Shown: positions 18,483 to 30,104, counted from the stretch's first letter. The stretch: 64,000 bases of DNA from Roseateles sp. YR242 (GCF_900109745.1 NZ_FOAV01000016.1:1-64000), one strand, 5' to 3'. Notes: a model not told the origin generated them from the sequence alone. Translations and numbers: made by a program.

Positions 18483-18923
18483 TCAGTGGGCCAGCTTGAG
18501 CAGCGGGCCTCTCAATTCGAGTCGAGGGTCTTGTTGGGCCGCGCTGCGTAGCATGGGCTCGGTCACCACCAGGCCAGCGGGCAACTTGTTGATCAGCTGA
18601 GCCAGGGGCATGGGGCGGCCGGCATGGCTCAGCAAAGCCACCATCTCGTCAGCCAAATCAAAGGCACCAGCCTTGTTCTCTGCAGCCCCACTTTTGATTT
18701 GGTAGATCAAAGCCTGACCACCGGGGTGATTGCCCGCTTCTTCCTGAGCCACCACACCGGGCAAGCACTTCAGGTACAGCCTGGCTTGAGCTTCGTTCCA
18801 CCCCAGGGTCTGCCACAAGCTCCCGTGCTCTTGCCAGAGGTCAGCAAAATGGGTTGGAGCGAGGCTGAGCTTTTGCCTGAGTCGCTTCAGTTCGAGTGCG
18901 ACTTGGGAGTTCGGCGTGTTCAT
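18483..18923 (-). CDS. Small uncharacterised protein, possible winged helix
   Basis: 146 aa. The C-terminal ~60 residues (DEMVALLSHAGRPMPLAQLI ... RLELRGPLLKLA) look like a winged-helix DNA- or protein-binding domain. The N-terminus is a polar helix (LELKRLRQKLSLAPTHFADL). A GAGGA ribosome-binding site lies 7 bases before the ATG. It starts 3 bp after the stop of the XRE-GTPase gene and is followed by a 32-bp gap to hsdM. A regulatory or adaptor role is only a guess from fold and position. Confidence 0.7.
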   Translation of the reverse strand: MNTPNSQVALELKRLRQKLSLAPTHFADLWQEHGSLWQTLGWNEAQARLYLKCLPGVVAQEEAGNHPGGQALIYQIKSGAAENKAGAFDLADEMVALLSHAGRPMPLAQLINKLPAGLVVTEPMLRSAAQQDPRLELRGPLLKLAH

Positions 18924-18926
18924 GGG

Positions 18927-21071
18927 TCAGTCCTCGGCCCCCAGAACGCCTTCAATGCGGGCAAGGGCACCATCCCACTCCCGCTGGATCAGTGTGAGCA
19001 GTTCACCTTCCAGCTCCAGGCGCTCAGCACTTCCGAACCAATCCCGGCTGTGGCCGGCCACGCGGTCTTTGTAGCCAGCGCCACGCCCCCACTCGCCCTG
19101 ACACGCGCCCCAGAAGGCTTTGTCCAGCTTCAGCTCATCGCGGAAGGAGGTCTGGCCCATCAGCTGAACCTTTTGCAGCAGGTCGGTGTAAGCAGACTCC
19201 AGCAGGCGTTCAGCTTGGGCAATCAGCTCCTTGGCGTCTTCCATGCCAGGCGTTGCTGCCAAGGTCTGACAAACTTCGCTGAAGCCTTTCACCGCTGAAT
19301 CCAGTGACAGGGCTGCCAGGCGGCGTGCGCCGTAGCCCAGGTGGTGGCCATAGTTCAAGTTGTGCCAGTCGCCCTCCCGATTGACTGATGCACGCAAAGT
19401 CGCGGCGTAGGCCTTGGTCATCTGCTCCATCAAGCTGTCTTGAACATGGGCATTGAGGCGCTTGGGCTTGCGATGTAGCCCAATCCAAGCCTGCAGCTGC
19501 AAAGCGGCCTGCTGAATCACGGCCTGGGTCTGCTCTTGCTGGTAGTTCAGCAACAAGGCCTTGGCGTTGTTGACGATCTCCAGCAACCGGCCCCGAAACG
19601 TCTTGCGGGCCAGCGACAGGCGTTCCGCCAGAAACCGCCGAAGACTCTCGGGGTCGTCCTGGTACGAGTTGAAGAAGCCCACCGCCAGATCGCCAACGCC
19701 AATCGGCTGCAAGCTCATGGACACCTGCTCGGCCTTGAGTTCGTAGCCCTCTTCAACGGTCTCGACCTTTTCACCGGCCTCGTCTTTGACAGCGAGCGCC
19801 TCATTGGGACGCGGGAGCACCAGCAGTGCAGCTTTCTCCCTCAGACCTCGAACACCTGCTTCGCGTGCACGTTCAAGCAGCAGGCGCGCCTCGGCAGCAG
19901 GAGCGTTGTTGAACCCTGAGCACAGCACAGCCACGGTGTGTGGATCGTCCAGCAGGCTTTCCAAGTCGGCACGCGCGGCTGTGCGATCGATGCCCTTGGT
20001 GTCGATAAACCGAATGGCCAAGTCGTCAACCTGCAAGAGGTTGTGGGGCACGACCACCTCAATTCGCCTCGGCAAGGTGAACTCTGGGTGCCGGCCGTTG
20101 TTGACCTTCTCGAACGTCTCTTTCAGCCACTCCAAAGGCTGTTTGCCTGTGCTGGCCTCGTGCCAGATGTCGCGCCGATCACGGCGCGGCAACTCCATCC
20201 GCGACAGGATCTCGACCACCAGCTCTCGGGTGCTGCCAACTTCCTTGGCCAACTCCTTGGCCTCGTCTCGACGCACCGTCTTGCCCCCGTCGACCTTGTC
20301 GCGGCGGACTTTCAGTCCCGCCAGGTTACGAATCGCGCGCTCGACTTCTTTTGAGATGCCCTGAGAGTCTTCTTCTGCTTCAGCGTCAGCCAAGGAAGCG
20401 TCGGAGCCACGCACGTAGTCGGCGAAGTCGGTGACGTCTGCGCGGATCTCCTCGTCGTTCCGAGGTTCGATGATCAGTCCATAACCGGGGCCTCTGCGAA
20501 GATGAACCTCGCAGATGGTGATGCCGCCGGCACCAGCTTCCAACACAGGGGCGGGGTGAGGGCCATCGGGGGATGCCACTTCCAAACCTGCCAGACGACA
20601 AATGGCGGTGGACTTTCCGATGCCGATGCTGCCGATGAATGCAACTTGGTGCTCGCGCTTGAGCAACAGTCCGGCCACCGCACCCAGCTCATCCACGTAC
20701 GCAGCGAGACGACGCTCAAAGGCATGCTTGACATCGGGTTGCTGGGCCAGAGCTTGCAGCTGCTGAGCAACCTCCTCAGCAGACCAAAGCAGCTCCTGGT
20801 CAGGGTGATCCAAGCCGGGGCGAGCCAACACAGACCATTCCCGGTGGAGCGCGGCCTTCAGCTGCTCTGCTTCAGGCGTTGCGATGGCATCAAGCAGCTG
20901 ATCCAGCTCTTCAGGCGCGATGACACGGTCACCACTTTCGATCCGCGACAGTACGGCCTGGCTCCATGTGACCCGTCGAGCCAGCTCTGCCTGCTTGATG
21001 CCTGCCTTGTCGCGGACTTGCGTGAGGTAACTACCCAGTTCGATCGGCGAGATGTGCACTTGGCTCGACAT
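18927..21071 (-). CDS. XRE-family HTH fused to P-loop GTPase-like domain (first gene of defence operon)
   Basis: 714 aa. Start chosen at the ATG at 21071 ([12 protein letters not shown]), which has a GGAGAGG ribosome-binding site 3 bases upstream; ten more residues are open upstream to 21101. Residues ~10-62 are an XRE-type helix-turn-helix ([20 protein letters not shown]). A second domain has P-loop [18 protein letters not shown] at ~148 and a G3-like FIDTKGIDR at ~357, like dynamin/GTPase-type proteins; no clear NKxD is seen. The C-terminal third is helical. Leading the operon, it could repress its own promoter through the HTH and sense infection through nucleotide binding; both are inference. 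Confidence 0.8.
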   Translation of the reverse strand: MSSQVHISPIELGSYLTQVRDKAGIKQAELARRVTWSQAVLSRIESGDRVIAPEELDQLLDAIATPEAEQLKAALHREWSVLARPGLDHPDQELLWSAEEVAQQLQALAQQPDVKHAFERRLAAYVDELGAVAGLLLKREHQVAFIGSIGIGKSTAICRLAGLEVASPDGPHPAPVLEAGAGGITICEVHLRRGPGYGLIIEPRNDEEIRADVTDFADYVRGSDASLADAEAEEDSQGISKEVERAIRNLAGLKVRRDKVDGGKTVRRDEAKELAKEVGSTRELVVEILSRMELPRRDRRDIWHEASTGKQPLEWLKETFEKVNNGRHPEFTLPRRIEVVVPHNLLQVDDLAIRFIDTKGIDRTAARADLESLLDDPHTVAVLCSGFNNAPAAEARLLLERAREAGVRGLREKAALLVLPRPNEALAVKDEAGEKVETVEEGYELKAEQVSMSLQPIGVGDLAVGFFNSYQDDPESLRRFLAERLSLARKTFRGRLLEIVNNAKALLLNYQQEQTQAVIQQAALQLQAWIGLHRKPKRLNAHVQDSLMEQMTKAYAATLRASVNREGDWHNLNYGHHLGYGARRLAALSLDSAVKGFSEVCQTLAATPGMEDAKELIAQAERLLESAYTDLLQKVQLMGQTSFRDELKLDKAFWGACQGEWGRGAGYKDRVAGHSRDWFGSAERLELEGELLTLIQREWDGALARIEGVLGAED

Positions 21072-21092
21072 GACCTCTCCAGTACCGCTTTG

Positions 21093-21129
21093 TTGCCGCA
21101 AGTATGCAGCAACGTTTCATAAACGTCTA
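21093..21129 (-). promoter_or_regulatory. Candidate promoter with two adjacent inverted repeats upstream of the defence operon
   Basis: On the minus strand a TAGACG (-35, 21129-21124), 17-bp spacer and CATACT (-10, 21106-21101) lie about 30 bases before the first ATG. A perfect inverted repeat ACGTTT-CAT-AAACGT (21112-21126) and an imperfect one, TTGCCGC-6-GCAGCAA (21093-21112, 6 of 7 pairs), cover this promoter. Such placement suits repression by the XRE domain of the first gene product. The hexamers match the consensus only moderately, so the promoter is tentative; the repeats are directly visible. Confidence 0.4.
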
Positions 21130-21220
21130 CTAGAGAGTCATCCTGCTCAACTTCCCTGCCATTGGCTGCTCCGCAAGCCTGCCGCCAGAGGCGACATGCC
21201 GAGATTCTCAGGAGCACGCG

Positions 21221-21245
21221 AAAAAAAGCCCGGCGATGCCGGGCT
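21221..21245 (-). terminator. Rho-independent terminator downstream of gyrB
   Basis: The minus strand reads AGCCCGGC-ATC-GCCGGGCT followed by TTTTTTT: an 8-bp perfect GC-rich stem with a 3-base loop and a seven-T tract. It lies 117 bp after the gyrB stop and 150 bp before the first defence gene, so it should insulate the operon from dnaN-gyrB transcription. Confidence 0.85.
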
Positions 21246-21361
21246 CTCATGCGTCAGGCTTTCTCAACGGCTGATTGCCCGATACGAGCCTCAGGTCACC
21301 ACGACAACCGGCAGAACTTTGCGTTCAGAACGGCAAAACTTTGCTCGCGCCCACAGACACC

Positions 21362-23980
<2,619 letters not shown>

Positions 23981-24015
23981 TCATCCGGTGAGCAGCGCAG
24001 GCCGCGCCAGCGGCC

Positions 24016-25140
24016 TTAGATTCTCATGGGCATCACGACGTACTTGAAACCGGTCTGGTCCGGGATGCTGATCAAGGCGCTGGACGAGCTGTCGTTCAGG
24101 TCCACTCGCACCATGTCCTGGCTCATGTTGGCCAGCACATCCATGAGGTAGGTGACGTTGAAGCCGGTCTCGATCTGGTCGCCGCCGTAGTCGATCTCGA
24201 TTTCTTCCTTGGCCTCTTCCTGCTCGGCGTTGCTGGAGGCAATCGAGAGCAGGCCCGGGTCGAAGGCCAGGCGCACCGCCTTGAACTTCTCGCTGGTCAG
24301 GATGGCCGCCCGTTGCAACGCGGCCAGCAGTTGCTGCCGACCCAGGATGACGTGAAAGCGATGGTTCTTGGGGATCACGCGGTTGTAATCCGGGAACTTG
24401 CCTTCCACCAGCTTGGTGACGAACTCCATGCCGCTGAAGCTGAACTTGGCCTGGTTGCCGGCAAAGCGCATCTCGATGGGCTGCTCTTCCTCGTCACCCT
24501 TGCCGCCATCCTTCAGCAGGCGCATCAGTTCCAGCACCGTCTTGCGGGGCAGGATCACCTCCTGCTTGGGCATTTCGGTGTCCAGCTCGGCCTGGGCCAG
24601 CCCCAGGCGGTGGCCGTCGGTGGCCACCAGCGTGAGGGTCTTGCCCTCAGCAACGAACAAGATGCCGTTGAGGTAGTAGCGGATGTCATGCACCGCCATG
24701 GCGAAGTGCACCTGGTTGATCAAGCCCTTGAGCGTCTTTTGCGGAACGCTGAAGGCGGGGCCGAAATCGGCCGCTTCCTGGACCAGGGGGAAGTCTTCCG
24801 CCGGCAGGGTCTGCAGGGTGAAGCGGCTCTTGCCGCCCTGCAGGGTCATCTTGTTCTGGTTGGAGGTGAGGCTGACGGTCTGGTCCGAAGGCATGGACCG
24901 CAGGATGTCGATCAGCTTGCGGGCACCGATGGTGGAAGAGAAATCCCCTTCATCCCCATCGAATTCAACCGTGGTGCGCACCTGGATCTCCAGGTCGCTG
25001 GTGGTGAGCTCCACCTGTGAGCCCTGCTTGCGGAGCAGGACATTGGCCAGGATGGGCAAGGTGTGGCGCCGCTCCACGATGCCCGACACCGCCTGCAACG
25101 CGGCAAGCACTTTGTCCTGGCTGGCTTTCAACACGATCAT
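24016..25140 (-). CDS. dnaN: DNA polymerase III beta sliding clamp
   Basis: 374 aa, starting at the ATG at 25140 (MIVLKASQDKVL). The three-domain clamp pattern is visible: VERRHTLPILANVLL in the first domain, FAMAVHDIRYYLNGILF and VATDGHRLGLA in the second, and the C-terminal peptide-binding end KYVVMPMRI, typical of the clamp (E. coli 366 aa). It forms the ring-shaped processivity factor of DNA polymerase III. It lies 105 bp after dnaA in the conserved dnaA-dnaN-gyrB order. An open frame upstream of 25140 is ignored because the conserved family start is MIVLKAS-like. Confidence 0.98.
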   Translation of the reverse strand: MIVLKASQDKVLAALQAVSGIVERRHTLPILANVLLRKQGSQVELTTSDLEIQVRTTVEFDGDEGDFSSTIGARKLIDILRSMPSDQTVSLTSNQNKMTLQGGKSRFTLQTLPAEDFPLVQEAADFGPAFSVPQKTLKGLINQVHFAMAVHDIRYYLNGILFVAEGKTLTLVATDGHRLGLAQAELDTEMPKQEVILPRKTVLELMRLLKDGGKGDEEEQPIEMRFAGNQAKFSFSGMEFVTKLVEGKFPDYNRVIPKNHRFHVILGRQQLLAALQRAAILTSEKFKAVRLAFDPGLLSIASSNAEQEEAKEEIEIDYGGDQIETGFNVTYLMDVLANMSQDMVRVDLNDSSSSALISIPDQTGFKYVVMPMRI

Positions 25141-25245
25141 GTCAACCTCTCTCCACTGTTGGCTGTTCGCTCTTCCTGGCAGCCGGTACGGCCGTCGCCA
25201 CTCTGGCAAACGCGCTATTTTCGCTGATGACGCGGGGTTTTTTCG

Positions 25246-26799
25246 TCATCCCTTGAGTGTCTGTTCCAGCACATGCAACTGCTGGTTCAACTCGGTGTTC
25301 TTCTGGCGCTCGCCACCGATCTTGCGCACAGCGTGCAGCACGGTGGTGTGGTCCCGCCCGCCGAACAGCTCGCCAATCTCCGGCAGGCTCTTCTGGGTCA
25401 GTTCCTTGGCCAGGTACATCGCAATCTGGCGGGGGCGGGCGATGCTCGCTGGCCGCTTCTTGGAGTACATGTCAGCCACTTTGATCTTGTAGAAATCCGC
25501 CACCGTCTTCTGGATGTTCTCCACGGAGATCTGGCGGTTCTGGATCGAAAGCAGGTCTTTCAGCGCCTCGCGGGCGAGCTGAATGTTGATTTCCTTGTGC
25601 GAAAAGCGGCTGTAGGCGAGCACCTTGCGCAGCGCGCCTTCCAGTTCCCGCACGTTGGCACGGACGTTCTTGGCGATGAAGAAGGCCACGTCCTCCGGCA
25701 TGGGGGCGCCTTCGGCATCCGCCTTCTTGATCAAGATGGCCACCCGCATTTCCAGCTCGGGCGGCTCGATGGCCACCGTGAGGCCGGCGTCGAAGCGGCT
25801 GGTCAGGCGCTCATCGATGTCCACCAGCCCCTTGGGGTAGGTGTCGCTGGTCATGATGATGTGGGCGCGCTTGGCCAGCAGGGCTTCAAACGCGTTGAAG
25901 AACTCTTCCTGTGTACGGTCCTTGCCGGCGAAGAACTGCACATCGTCGATGAGCAGCAGGTCCAGCGAGTGGTACTTCGCCTTGAGCTCGTCAAAGGTCT
26001 TGCGCTGGTAGTTCTTCACCACGTCGGAGATGAACTGCTCGGCGTGCAGGTACAGCACGCGTGCATCCGGCCGGTCCTTGAGCAGCGCGTTGCCCACCGC
26101 ATGGATCAAGTGGGTCTTGCCCAGGCCCACGCCGCCATAAATGAACAGCGGGTTGTACATCTGGCCCGGCGCGCCAGCCACATGCAGTGCGGCCGTGCGG
26201 GCCATCTGATTGGCGCGGCCAGGCACCAGCGTGTCAAAGGTCAGGCTGGTGTTGATGCGGTGACGTGTGGCGCTGGGGGGCAGCGTCTGGGCAGCACCGG
26301 GCGGCGGCGCATTGCCCACCAGGCTGGCGGCCGTGATCGGCTGGGCCGGCTGCGTCGTGGCGGCCTGGGCAGCAGGCCGCCCCATGTGGCCACCGGCAGC
26401 GGGCGTGTCGGCCCCGGGCGCGGCCACCGGGCCACTGCGAAGGCCGTGCTGCTGCAGCACCTGCCCCATGGCCACCGTCGGCGCGCTGTTGCGCGGCAGT
26501 GGCGCGATGGTCTCGCGAGGCGCCAGCGTCAGTTCCAGGCGGGCCGGCTTGCCGGCCAGCTCGCCCAGGATGATTTCGATGCGGCTGGCATACTGGCTGC
26601 GGATCCAGTCCAGCTTGAAGCGGTTGGGCACGCGCAGCGACACCAGGACGGCGCCCTCGCCGTTCCCTTCCTGGAGGTGGATGACCTCGGCGGCGGGTAG
26701 CGGCCGGATCCAAGTATTGAATTGCTGTTCAGGCAACTCGGTGGCCAAGCGTTCACAGACGCGTTGCCACAAAGTCGCCTCAGACACGTCTGCGCTCAT
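25246..26799 (-). CDS. dnaA: Chromosomal replication initiator protein DnaA
   Basis: 517 aa. Domain I is residues ~1-90 ([20 protein letters not shown]), followed by a Pro/Ala-rich linker. The AAA+ domain has Walker [17 protein letters not shown] (~223) and Walker [11 protein letters not shown] (~285); the C-terminal DNA-binding domain contains the DnaA signature [16 protein letters not shown]. DnaA binds 9-bp DnaA boxes and opens oriC. A consensus box (26860-26868) and a one-mismatch box touching the start codon (26800-26808) lie upstream, consistent with autoregulation and origin function. Confidence 0.98.
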   Translation of the reverse strand: MSADVSEATLWQRVCERLATELPEQQFNTWIRPLPAAEVIHLQEGNGEGAVLVSLRVPNRFKLDWIRSQYASRIEIILGELAGKPARLELTLAPRETIAPLPRNSAPTVAMGQVLQQHGLRSGPVAAPGADTPAAGGHMGRPAAQAATTQPAQPITAASLVGNAPPPGAAQTLPPSATRHRINTSLTFDTLVPGRANQMARTAALHVAGAPGQMYNPLFIYGGVGLGKTHLIHAVGNALLKDRPDARVLYLHAEQFISDVVKNYQRKTFDELKAKYHSLDLLLIDDVQFFAGKDRTQEEFFNAFEALLAKRAHIIMTSDTYPKGLVDIDERLTSRFDAGLTVAIEPPELEMRVAILIKKADAEGAPMPEDVAFFIAKNVRANVRELEGALRKVLAYSRFSHKEINIQLAREALKDLLSIQNRQISVENIQKTVADFYKIKVADMYSKKRPASIARPRQIAMYLAKELTQKSLPEIGELFGGRDHTTVLHAVRKIGGERQKNTELNQQLHVLEQTLKG

Positions 26800-27302
26800 T
26801 GTGGAAAACTTATTCTTCGAGCGGCCAGATTGTACCGATGACGAGCCGCGAAGTCTGGGTTATCCACAGAATATTTGGCAGGGTCAAGCCCAGGTAATCC
26901 CCCGCTGCCCGATGGCGCTGCATTGACCCTGCGTCAATTCTTTGCTGTAATCGCGGGTTTTCCGGATGCCTGGGCGTTTGTTCGTGGGCCTCCAGAATTT
27001 GCTTTTAGGCATCAACGCCTGATTCGTTTGCACCGCCAACTGGCGCCCACCCGCAGACCCGCCCCACCCGCCCATCAGCGGGTTCCCCATAGGGAGAGGC
27101 GGGTTCCCCGCGAGGAAATCGGAGTCCCCATGGGGAGTTCCAAGGGTTCCAAGAGGCTTCAAACGTTTCGGGTGCGCGCCGGACGTCGCTTCAGTGCCAT
27201 TCACCGTCAGTGTGGATGCGAGGGTGCGGGGGTCGGCGTTCCAGATGCCGCTGTCGGTGTCCGACAGTACCCACCAGTCCGACATTTCGATAGAGGTTGA
27301 AC
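26800..27302. other. dnaA-rpmH intergenic region, probable part of oriC
   Basis: 503 bp between divergent dnaA and rpmH, the usual place for oriC or the dnaA regulatory region in Gram-negative bacteria. It contains a perfect DnaA box TTATCCACA (26860-26868), a variant read on the minus strand as TTTTCCACA (26800-26808), and a weaker TGTGGATGC (27211-27219). It also has short palindromic CCCCAT(N)GGG motifs (27083-27095 and 27125-27136). Box number here is low for a complete origin; further box-like sites lie inside rnpA. Promoters for dnaA and rpmH must be here, but I could not identify them confidently. Confidence 0.6.
26860..26868 (+). promoter_or_regulatory. Consensus DnaA box
   Basis: TTATCCACA, an exact match to the DnaA-box consensus TTATNCACA, 61 bp upstream of the dnaA start codon. 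It is a likely site for DnaA autoregulation and/or origin function. Confidence 0.75.
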
Positions 27303-27437
27303 ATGAAACGCACTTACCAAGGTTCCAAGACCCGCCGCGCCCGTACCCACGGCTTCCTGGTTCGCATGAAGACCCGCGGTGGCCGCGCCGTCATCGCCGC
27401 ACGTCGCGCCAAGGGCCGCAAGCGTCTGGCCGTCTGA
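27303..27437 (+). CDS. rpmH: 50S ribosomal protein L34
   Basis: 44 aa, too short for many gene finders but unmistakable: [18 protein letters not shown] at the start, then [15 protein letters not shown] and KGRKRLAV at the end. L34 is a small basic protein of the large ribosomal subunit. It begins the conserved rpmH-rnpA-yidD-yidC-mnmE cluster and sits across the putative origin from dnaA. The stop is followed within 62 bp by the proposed rnpA start. Confidence 0.98.
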   Translation: MKRTYQGSKTRRARTHGFLVRMKTRGGRAVIAARRAKGRKRLAV

Positions 27438-27498
27438 GGCGGATCGGGCACAGCCTGATCGTCTCAACACGTCGCGTCTTCTCCAGTCCGACCAAGCC

Positions 27499-28047
27499 GT
27501 GACCGGCCGCATCGTTCGATCGGCCGATTTCGAGCGCGTGCTGGGCAGCCCCAGCCGCGCCCGCAGCACGCACTTTGCCGTGCACCACCTGGCCGCCAGC
27601 CCTTCGCTGCCGGCACGCCGCCTCCCCAAGGATTCCTCCACAGGCCCATCCACAGGAAAGAGCGAGTTGTCCACAGGTGATGCGCAGATTCATCCACAGG
27701 CTGTGGATGAAGCGGTTCCCGACCTGCCCGCTGGCGCCTGGCTGGGGTATGTCGTGCCCAAGCGCCATGCGCGCCGGGCCGTGACCCGCACCCTGCTCAA
27801 ACGGCAGATCCGCCAAGTGTTCGGTACGCTCCCCACCCTGCCCCCCGGGCTCTGGGTGGTGCGCCTGCGCCTGCCGTTCGACCGCAAGCAGTTTCCCAGT
27901 GCGTCGTCCGATGCGCTGCGTGCCGCTGCGCGTGAAGAGCTGCAATACCTGATCCGCAAGATCTCGTCGGGCGCCAGCAAGCCACCGCCGGCCGCCAAGC
28001 CGGTTCCTGCCGGTGCCGTCACTGGCTCCTCCACAGGCGCTGCCTGA
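27499..28047 (+). CDS. rnpA: Ribonuclease P protein component
   Basis: 182 aa if started at the GTG at 27499 (VTGRIVRSADFERVLGS); the open frame extends upstream through rpmH without a better start. The C-terminal half holds the RNase P signature: LGYVVPKRHARRAVTRTLLKRQIRQ (split here as VVPKRHARRAV and TRTLLKRQIRQVF). RnpA binds the catalytic RNA and helps mature tRNA 5' ends. Between the N-terminal strand (THFAVHHLA) and the signature lies an insert of roughly 40 residues rich in Ser, Thr, Gly and Pro, absent from E. coli RnpA (119 aa); its DNA is a cluster of DnaA-box-like repeats. The tail after the signature is also extended and low complexity. Confidence 0.9.
   Translation: MTGRIVRSADFERVLGSPSRARSTHFAVHHLAASPSLPARRLPKDSSTGPSTGKSELSTGDAQIHPQAVDEAVPDLPAGAWLGYVVPKRHARRAVTRTLLKRQIRQVFGTLPTLPPGLWVVRLRLPFDRKQFPSASSDALRAAAREELQYLIRKISSGASKPPPAAKPVPAGAVTGSSTGAA
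27634..27710. repeat. Cluster of five DnaA-box-like 9-mers inside rnpA
   Basis: Five sites sharing the TCCACA core occur in 77 bp: TCCTCCACA (27634), CCATCCACA (27646), TTGTCCACA (27667), TCATCCACA (27690) and, on the minus strand, TCATCCACA (27702-27710). Three differ from TTATCCACA by one base and two by two. The last two form an 11-bp-arm perfect inverted repeat centred on one G (27689-27711). A further TCCTCCACA lies at 28027-28035. In-frame coding of a low-complexity loop plus proximity to dnaA suggests a DnaA-binding array; not proven. Confidence 0.55.
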
Positions 28048-28049
28048 GC

Positions 28050-28364
28050 ATGGACGCCCGCCCTGGTTTGCCAACTCGCGTGCTCATGGGGCTGGTGCGT
28101 GCGTATCAGCTGCTGTTCAGCCCCTGGCTGCGTGCAGGCTGCCGGTATTCGCCCAGCTGTTCCAACTACGGCATGCAGGCGCTGCGGCAACATGGCGCTG
28201 CGGCGGGTACCTATCTCGCGGCAGCACGTATCCTGCGCTGCAATCCGTTCTGTCCGGGCGGGCATGATCCCGTGCCTGACAATGCGCCCCGTCTCTTCAC
28301 CTTCCTTGCTCGGCGCAAGGCGGGTCGAGCCTCTTCAACCGCCAATTCAAAAGCTTCCCCATGA
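28050..28364 (+). CDS. yidD: Membrane protein insertion efficiency factor YidD
   Basis: 104 aa. The family core is clear: RAYQLLFSPWLRAGCRYSPS, then CSNYGMQALRQHGA and AARILRCNPFCPGGHDPVP, containing the conserved cysteines. YidD is a small membrane-associated protein that aids insertion by YidC. It starts 2 bp after the rnpA stop and ends with an ATGA overlap into yidC. It is slightly longer than average (~70-85 aa) because of a C-terminal tail (TFLARRKAGRASS). Confidence 0.95.
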   Translation: MDARPGLPTRVLMGLVRAYQLLFSPWLRAGCRYSPSCSNYGMQALRQHGAAAGTYLAAARILRCNPFCPGGHDPVPDNAPRLFTFLARRKAGRASSTANSKASP

Positions 28365-30055
28365 CTGATATACGCCGCACCATCTTGTGGGTGGTGTTCA
28401 CCATGTCGCTGGTCCTTCTGTGGGACGGCTGGCAACGGCATAACGGCCATGCGTCGATGTTCGGCCCTGTGCCGGCCAAGACGGCCAGCGCCCCGGGTGA
28501 ACCTGCCTCCGCCGTGCCTGGCGCCGCGTTGCCTGCCTTGGGGGCTTCGGCACCCGCGGCCGTGGCAGCCGCCGATGCCGCCTCGGCCCCGACGCCGGTG
28601 AAGAACGAACTGGTGACCATCACCACCGACGTGGTCAAGGCCACGCTGGATACCCGTGGTGGTGCCCTGGTGCGTGTGGAGCTGCTCAAGCACGTCGACG
28701 AGAAGGACCCTAGTGGCCACGTCGTGGTGCTGGATCCGCTGCGTCAATACAGCGCCCAGTCCGCCCTGCGCAATGTGCCGGGCGCGCCCAACCACCAGAC
28801 CGTCCTGACGCTGGTGGACGGCCCGCGTGAACTGAAGGATGGCACCGACAGCCTGTCGGTGCGTCTGGAGTCCGCCGCCATGGGCGGCGTGAAGCTGGCC
28901 AAGATCTACACCTTCAAGCGTGGTGGCTATGCCATCGACGTGCAGCACGAAGTGACCAACGTCGGCACCGCGCCGGTGGCGCCGGAACTGTCGGTGTGGC
29001 TGGTGCGTGACGACCACGTCGAGCACACCGGTCCGTCCATGGCGCCGAGCTCCTTCACCGGCCCGGCGGTCTATACCGACAAGGGCAAGCTGCAGAAGGT
29101 CCCCTTCGACAAGCTCAAGGACGGCAAGGCCGACTACGAACACCGTGCGGACGATGGCTGGATTGCCATGGTCCAGCATTATTTCGTCGGTGCCTGGCTG
29201 CGCAATGACGCCGGTCCTCGTGCGTTCGACGTCAGTGAATCGCCCAGCAAGCTGGTGACGCTGTCCATGGTCAGTGCCTTCCCGAGCATCGCGCCGGGAG
29301 CCACCGCCAAGCTCGACAGCCTGCTGTATGTGGGTCCGCAGGAAGAGAAGAAGCTGGAAGAACTGGCGCCGGGCTTTGAGCGCGTCAAGGACTACGGCAT
29401 GTTCACCATCCTGGCCAAGCCGCTGTTCTGGGTGATGGACCAACTGCACAAGATCCTGGGCAACTGGGGTTGGGCGATCGTGGGTGTGGTGGTGCTCCTG
29501 AAGGTGGGCTTCTACGGCCTGAACGCCAAGGCCTATCGCAGCATGGCCAAGATGAAGGCGGTGAACCCGCGCATCCAGGAAATGCGTGAGCGCTTCAAGG
29601 ACAAGCCGCAGCAGCTTCAGCAGGAGATGATGCGGATCTACAAGGAAGAGAAGATCAACCCGCTGGGTTCGTGCCTTCCGATCCTGCTGCAGATGCCGGT
29701 CTTCCTGGCGCTGTACTGGGTGCTGCTCTCCAGCGTGGAAATGCGCGGTGCGCCGTGGGTCCTGTGGGTGCATGACCTGTCGCGTCCGGATGCCTTCTTC
29801 GGCACCATCCCGCTGCTGAATGCCCCGTGGGGCCCGCTGCCGCTGCTGATGACGGCCACCAGCCTGTTGCAGGTGTGGCTGAACCCGCAGCCGACGGATC
29901 CGGTGCAGGCCAAGATGATGTGGATCATGCCGCTGGCTTTCAGCGTGATGTTCTTCTTCTTCCCCGCAGGCCTGACGCTGTACTACTTCGTCAACAACCT
30001 GCTGTCGATCGCCCAGCAATGGATGATCAACCGGCAGCTGGGCGTGAACAAATAA
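28361..30055 (+). CDS. yidC: Membrane protein insertase YidC
   Basis: 564 aa. One N-terminal membrane helix (ILWVVFTMSLVLLWDGW) is followed by an Ala/Pro linker, the periplasmic P1 domain (~residues 85-350, from ELVTITTDVVKATLDTRGGA), and the C-terminal insertase core with five membrane segments, including ILAKPLFWVMDQLHKILGNW, YKEEKINPLGSCLPILLQMP and MPLAFSVMFFFFPAGLTLYY. It inserts inner-membrane proteins alone or with SecYEG. Its start overlaps yidD by 4 bp and a strong terminator follows the stop. Confidence 0.98.
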   Translation: MTDIRRTILWVVFTMSLVLLWDGWQRHNGHASMFGPVPAKTASAPGEPASAVPGAALPALGASAPAAVAAADAASAPTPVKNELVTITTDVVKATLDTRGGALVRVELLKHVDEKDPSGHVVVLDPLRQYSAQSALRNVPGAPNHQTVLTLVDGPRELKDGTDSLSVRLESAAMGGVKLAKIYTFKRGGYAIDVQHEVTNVGTAPVAPELSVWLVRDDHVEHTGPSMAPSSFTGPAVYTDKGKLQKVPFDKLKDGKADYEHRADDGWIAMVQHYFVGAWLRNDAGPRAFDVSESPSKLVTLSMVSAFPSIAPGATAKLDSLLYVGPQEEKKLEELAPGFERVKDYGMFTILAKPLFWVMDQLHKILGNWGWAIVGVVVLLKVGFYGLNAKAYRSMAKMKAVNPRIQEMRERFKDKPQQLQQEMMRIYKEEKINPLGSCLPILLQMPVFLALYWVLLSSVEMRGAPWVLWVHDLSRPDAFFGTIPLLNAPWGPLPLLMTATSLLQVWLNPQPTDPVQAKMMWIMPLAFSVMFFFFPAGLTLYYFVNNLLSIAQQWMINRQLGVNK

Positions 30056-30078
30056 CGTTCACCGCGCCCGCGAATCAG

Positions 30079-30104
30079 GCCCCCGCATGCCGGGGGCTTT
30101 TTTT
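30079..30104 (+). terminator. Rho-independent terminator after yidC
   Basis: GCCCCCG-CATGC-CGGGGGC (30079-30097) followed by TTTTTTT. It lies 24 bp after the yidC stop, ending the rpmH-rnpA-yidD-yidC transcript before mnmE, which therefore probably has its own promoter in 30105-30299. Confidence 0.9.

Noticed and set aside
927-21071. BREX or DISARM system
   Set aside because: No PglZ alkaline-phosphatase-like, BrxL, DrmA, DrmB or PLD protein was seen. A kinase plus methyltransferase alone is not sufficient for BREX type 2.
28211-30019. 602-aa minus-strand open frame opposite yidD/yidC
   Set aside because: Shadow of yidC; composition is biased and no motif is present. Similar long shadows opposite the Kef antiporter (36922-38673), diguanylate cyclase (32293-33879), creC (49362-51167) and the ECF operon (59495-61042) were dropped for the same reason.
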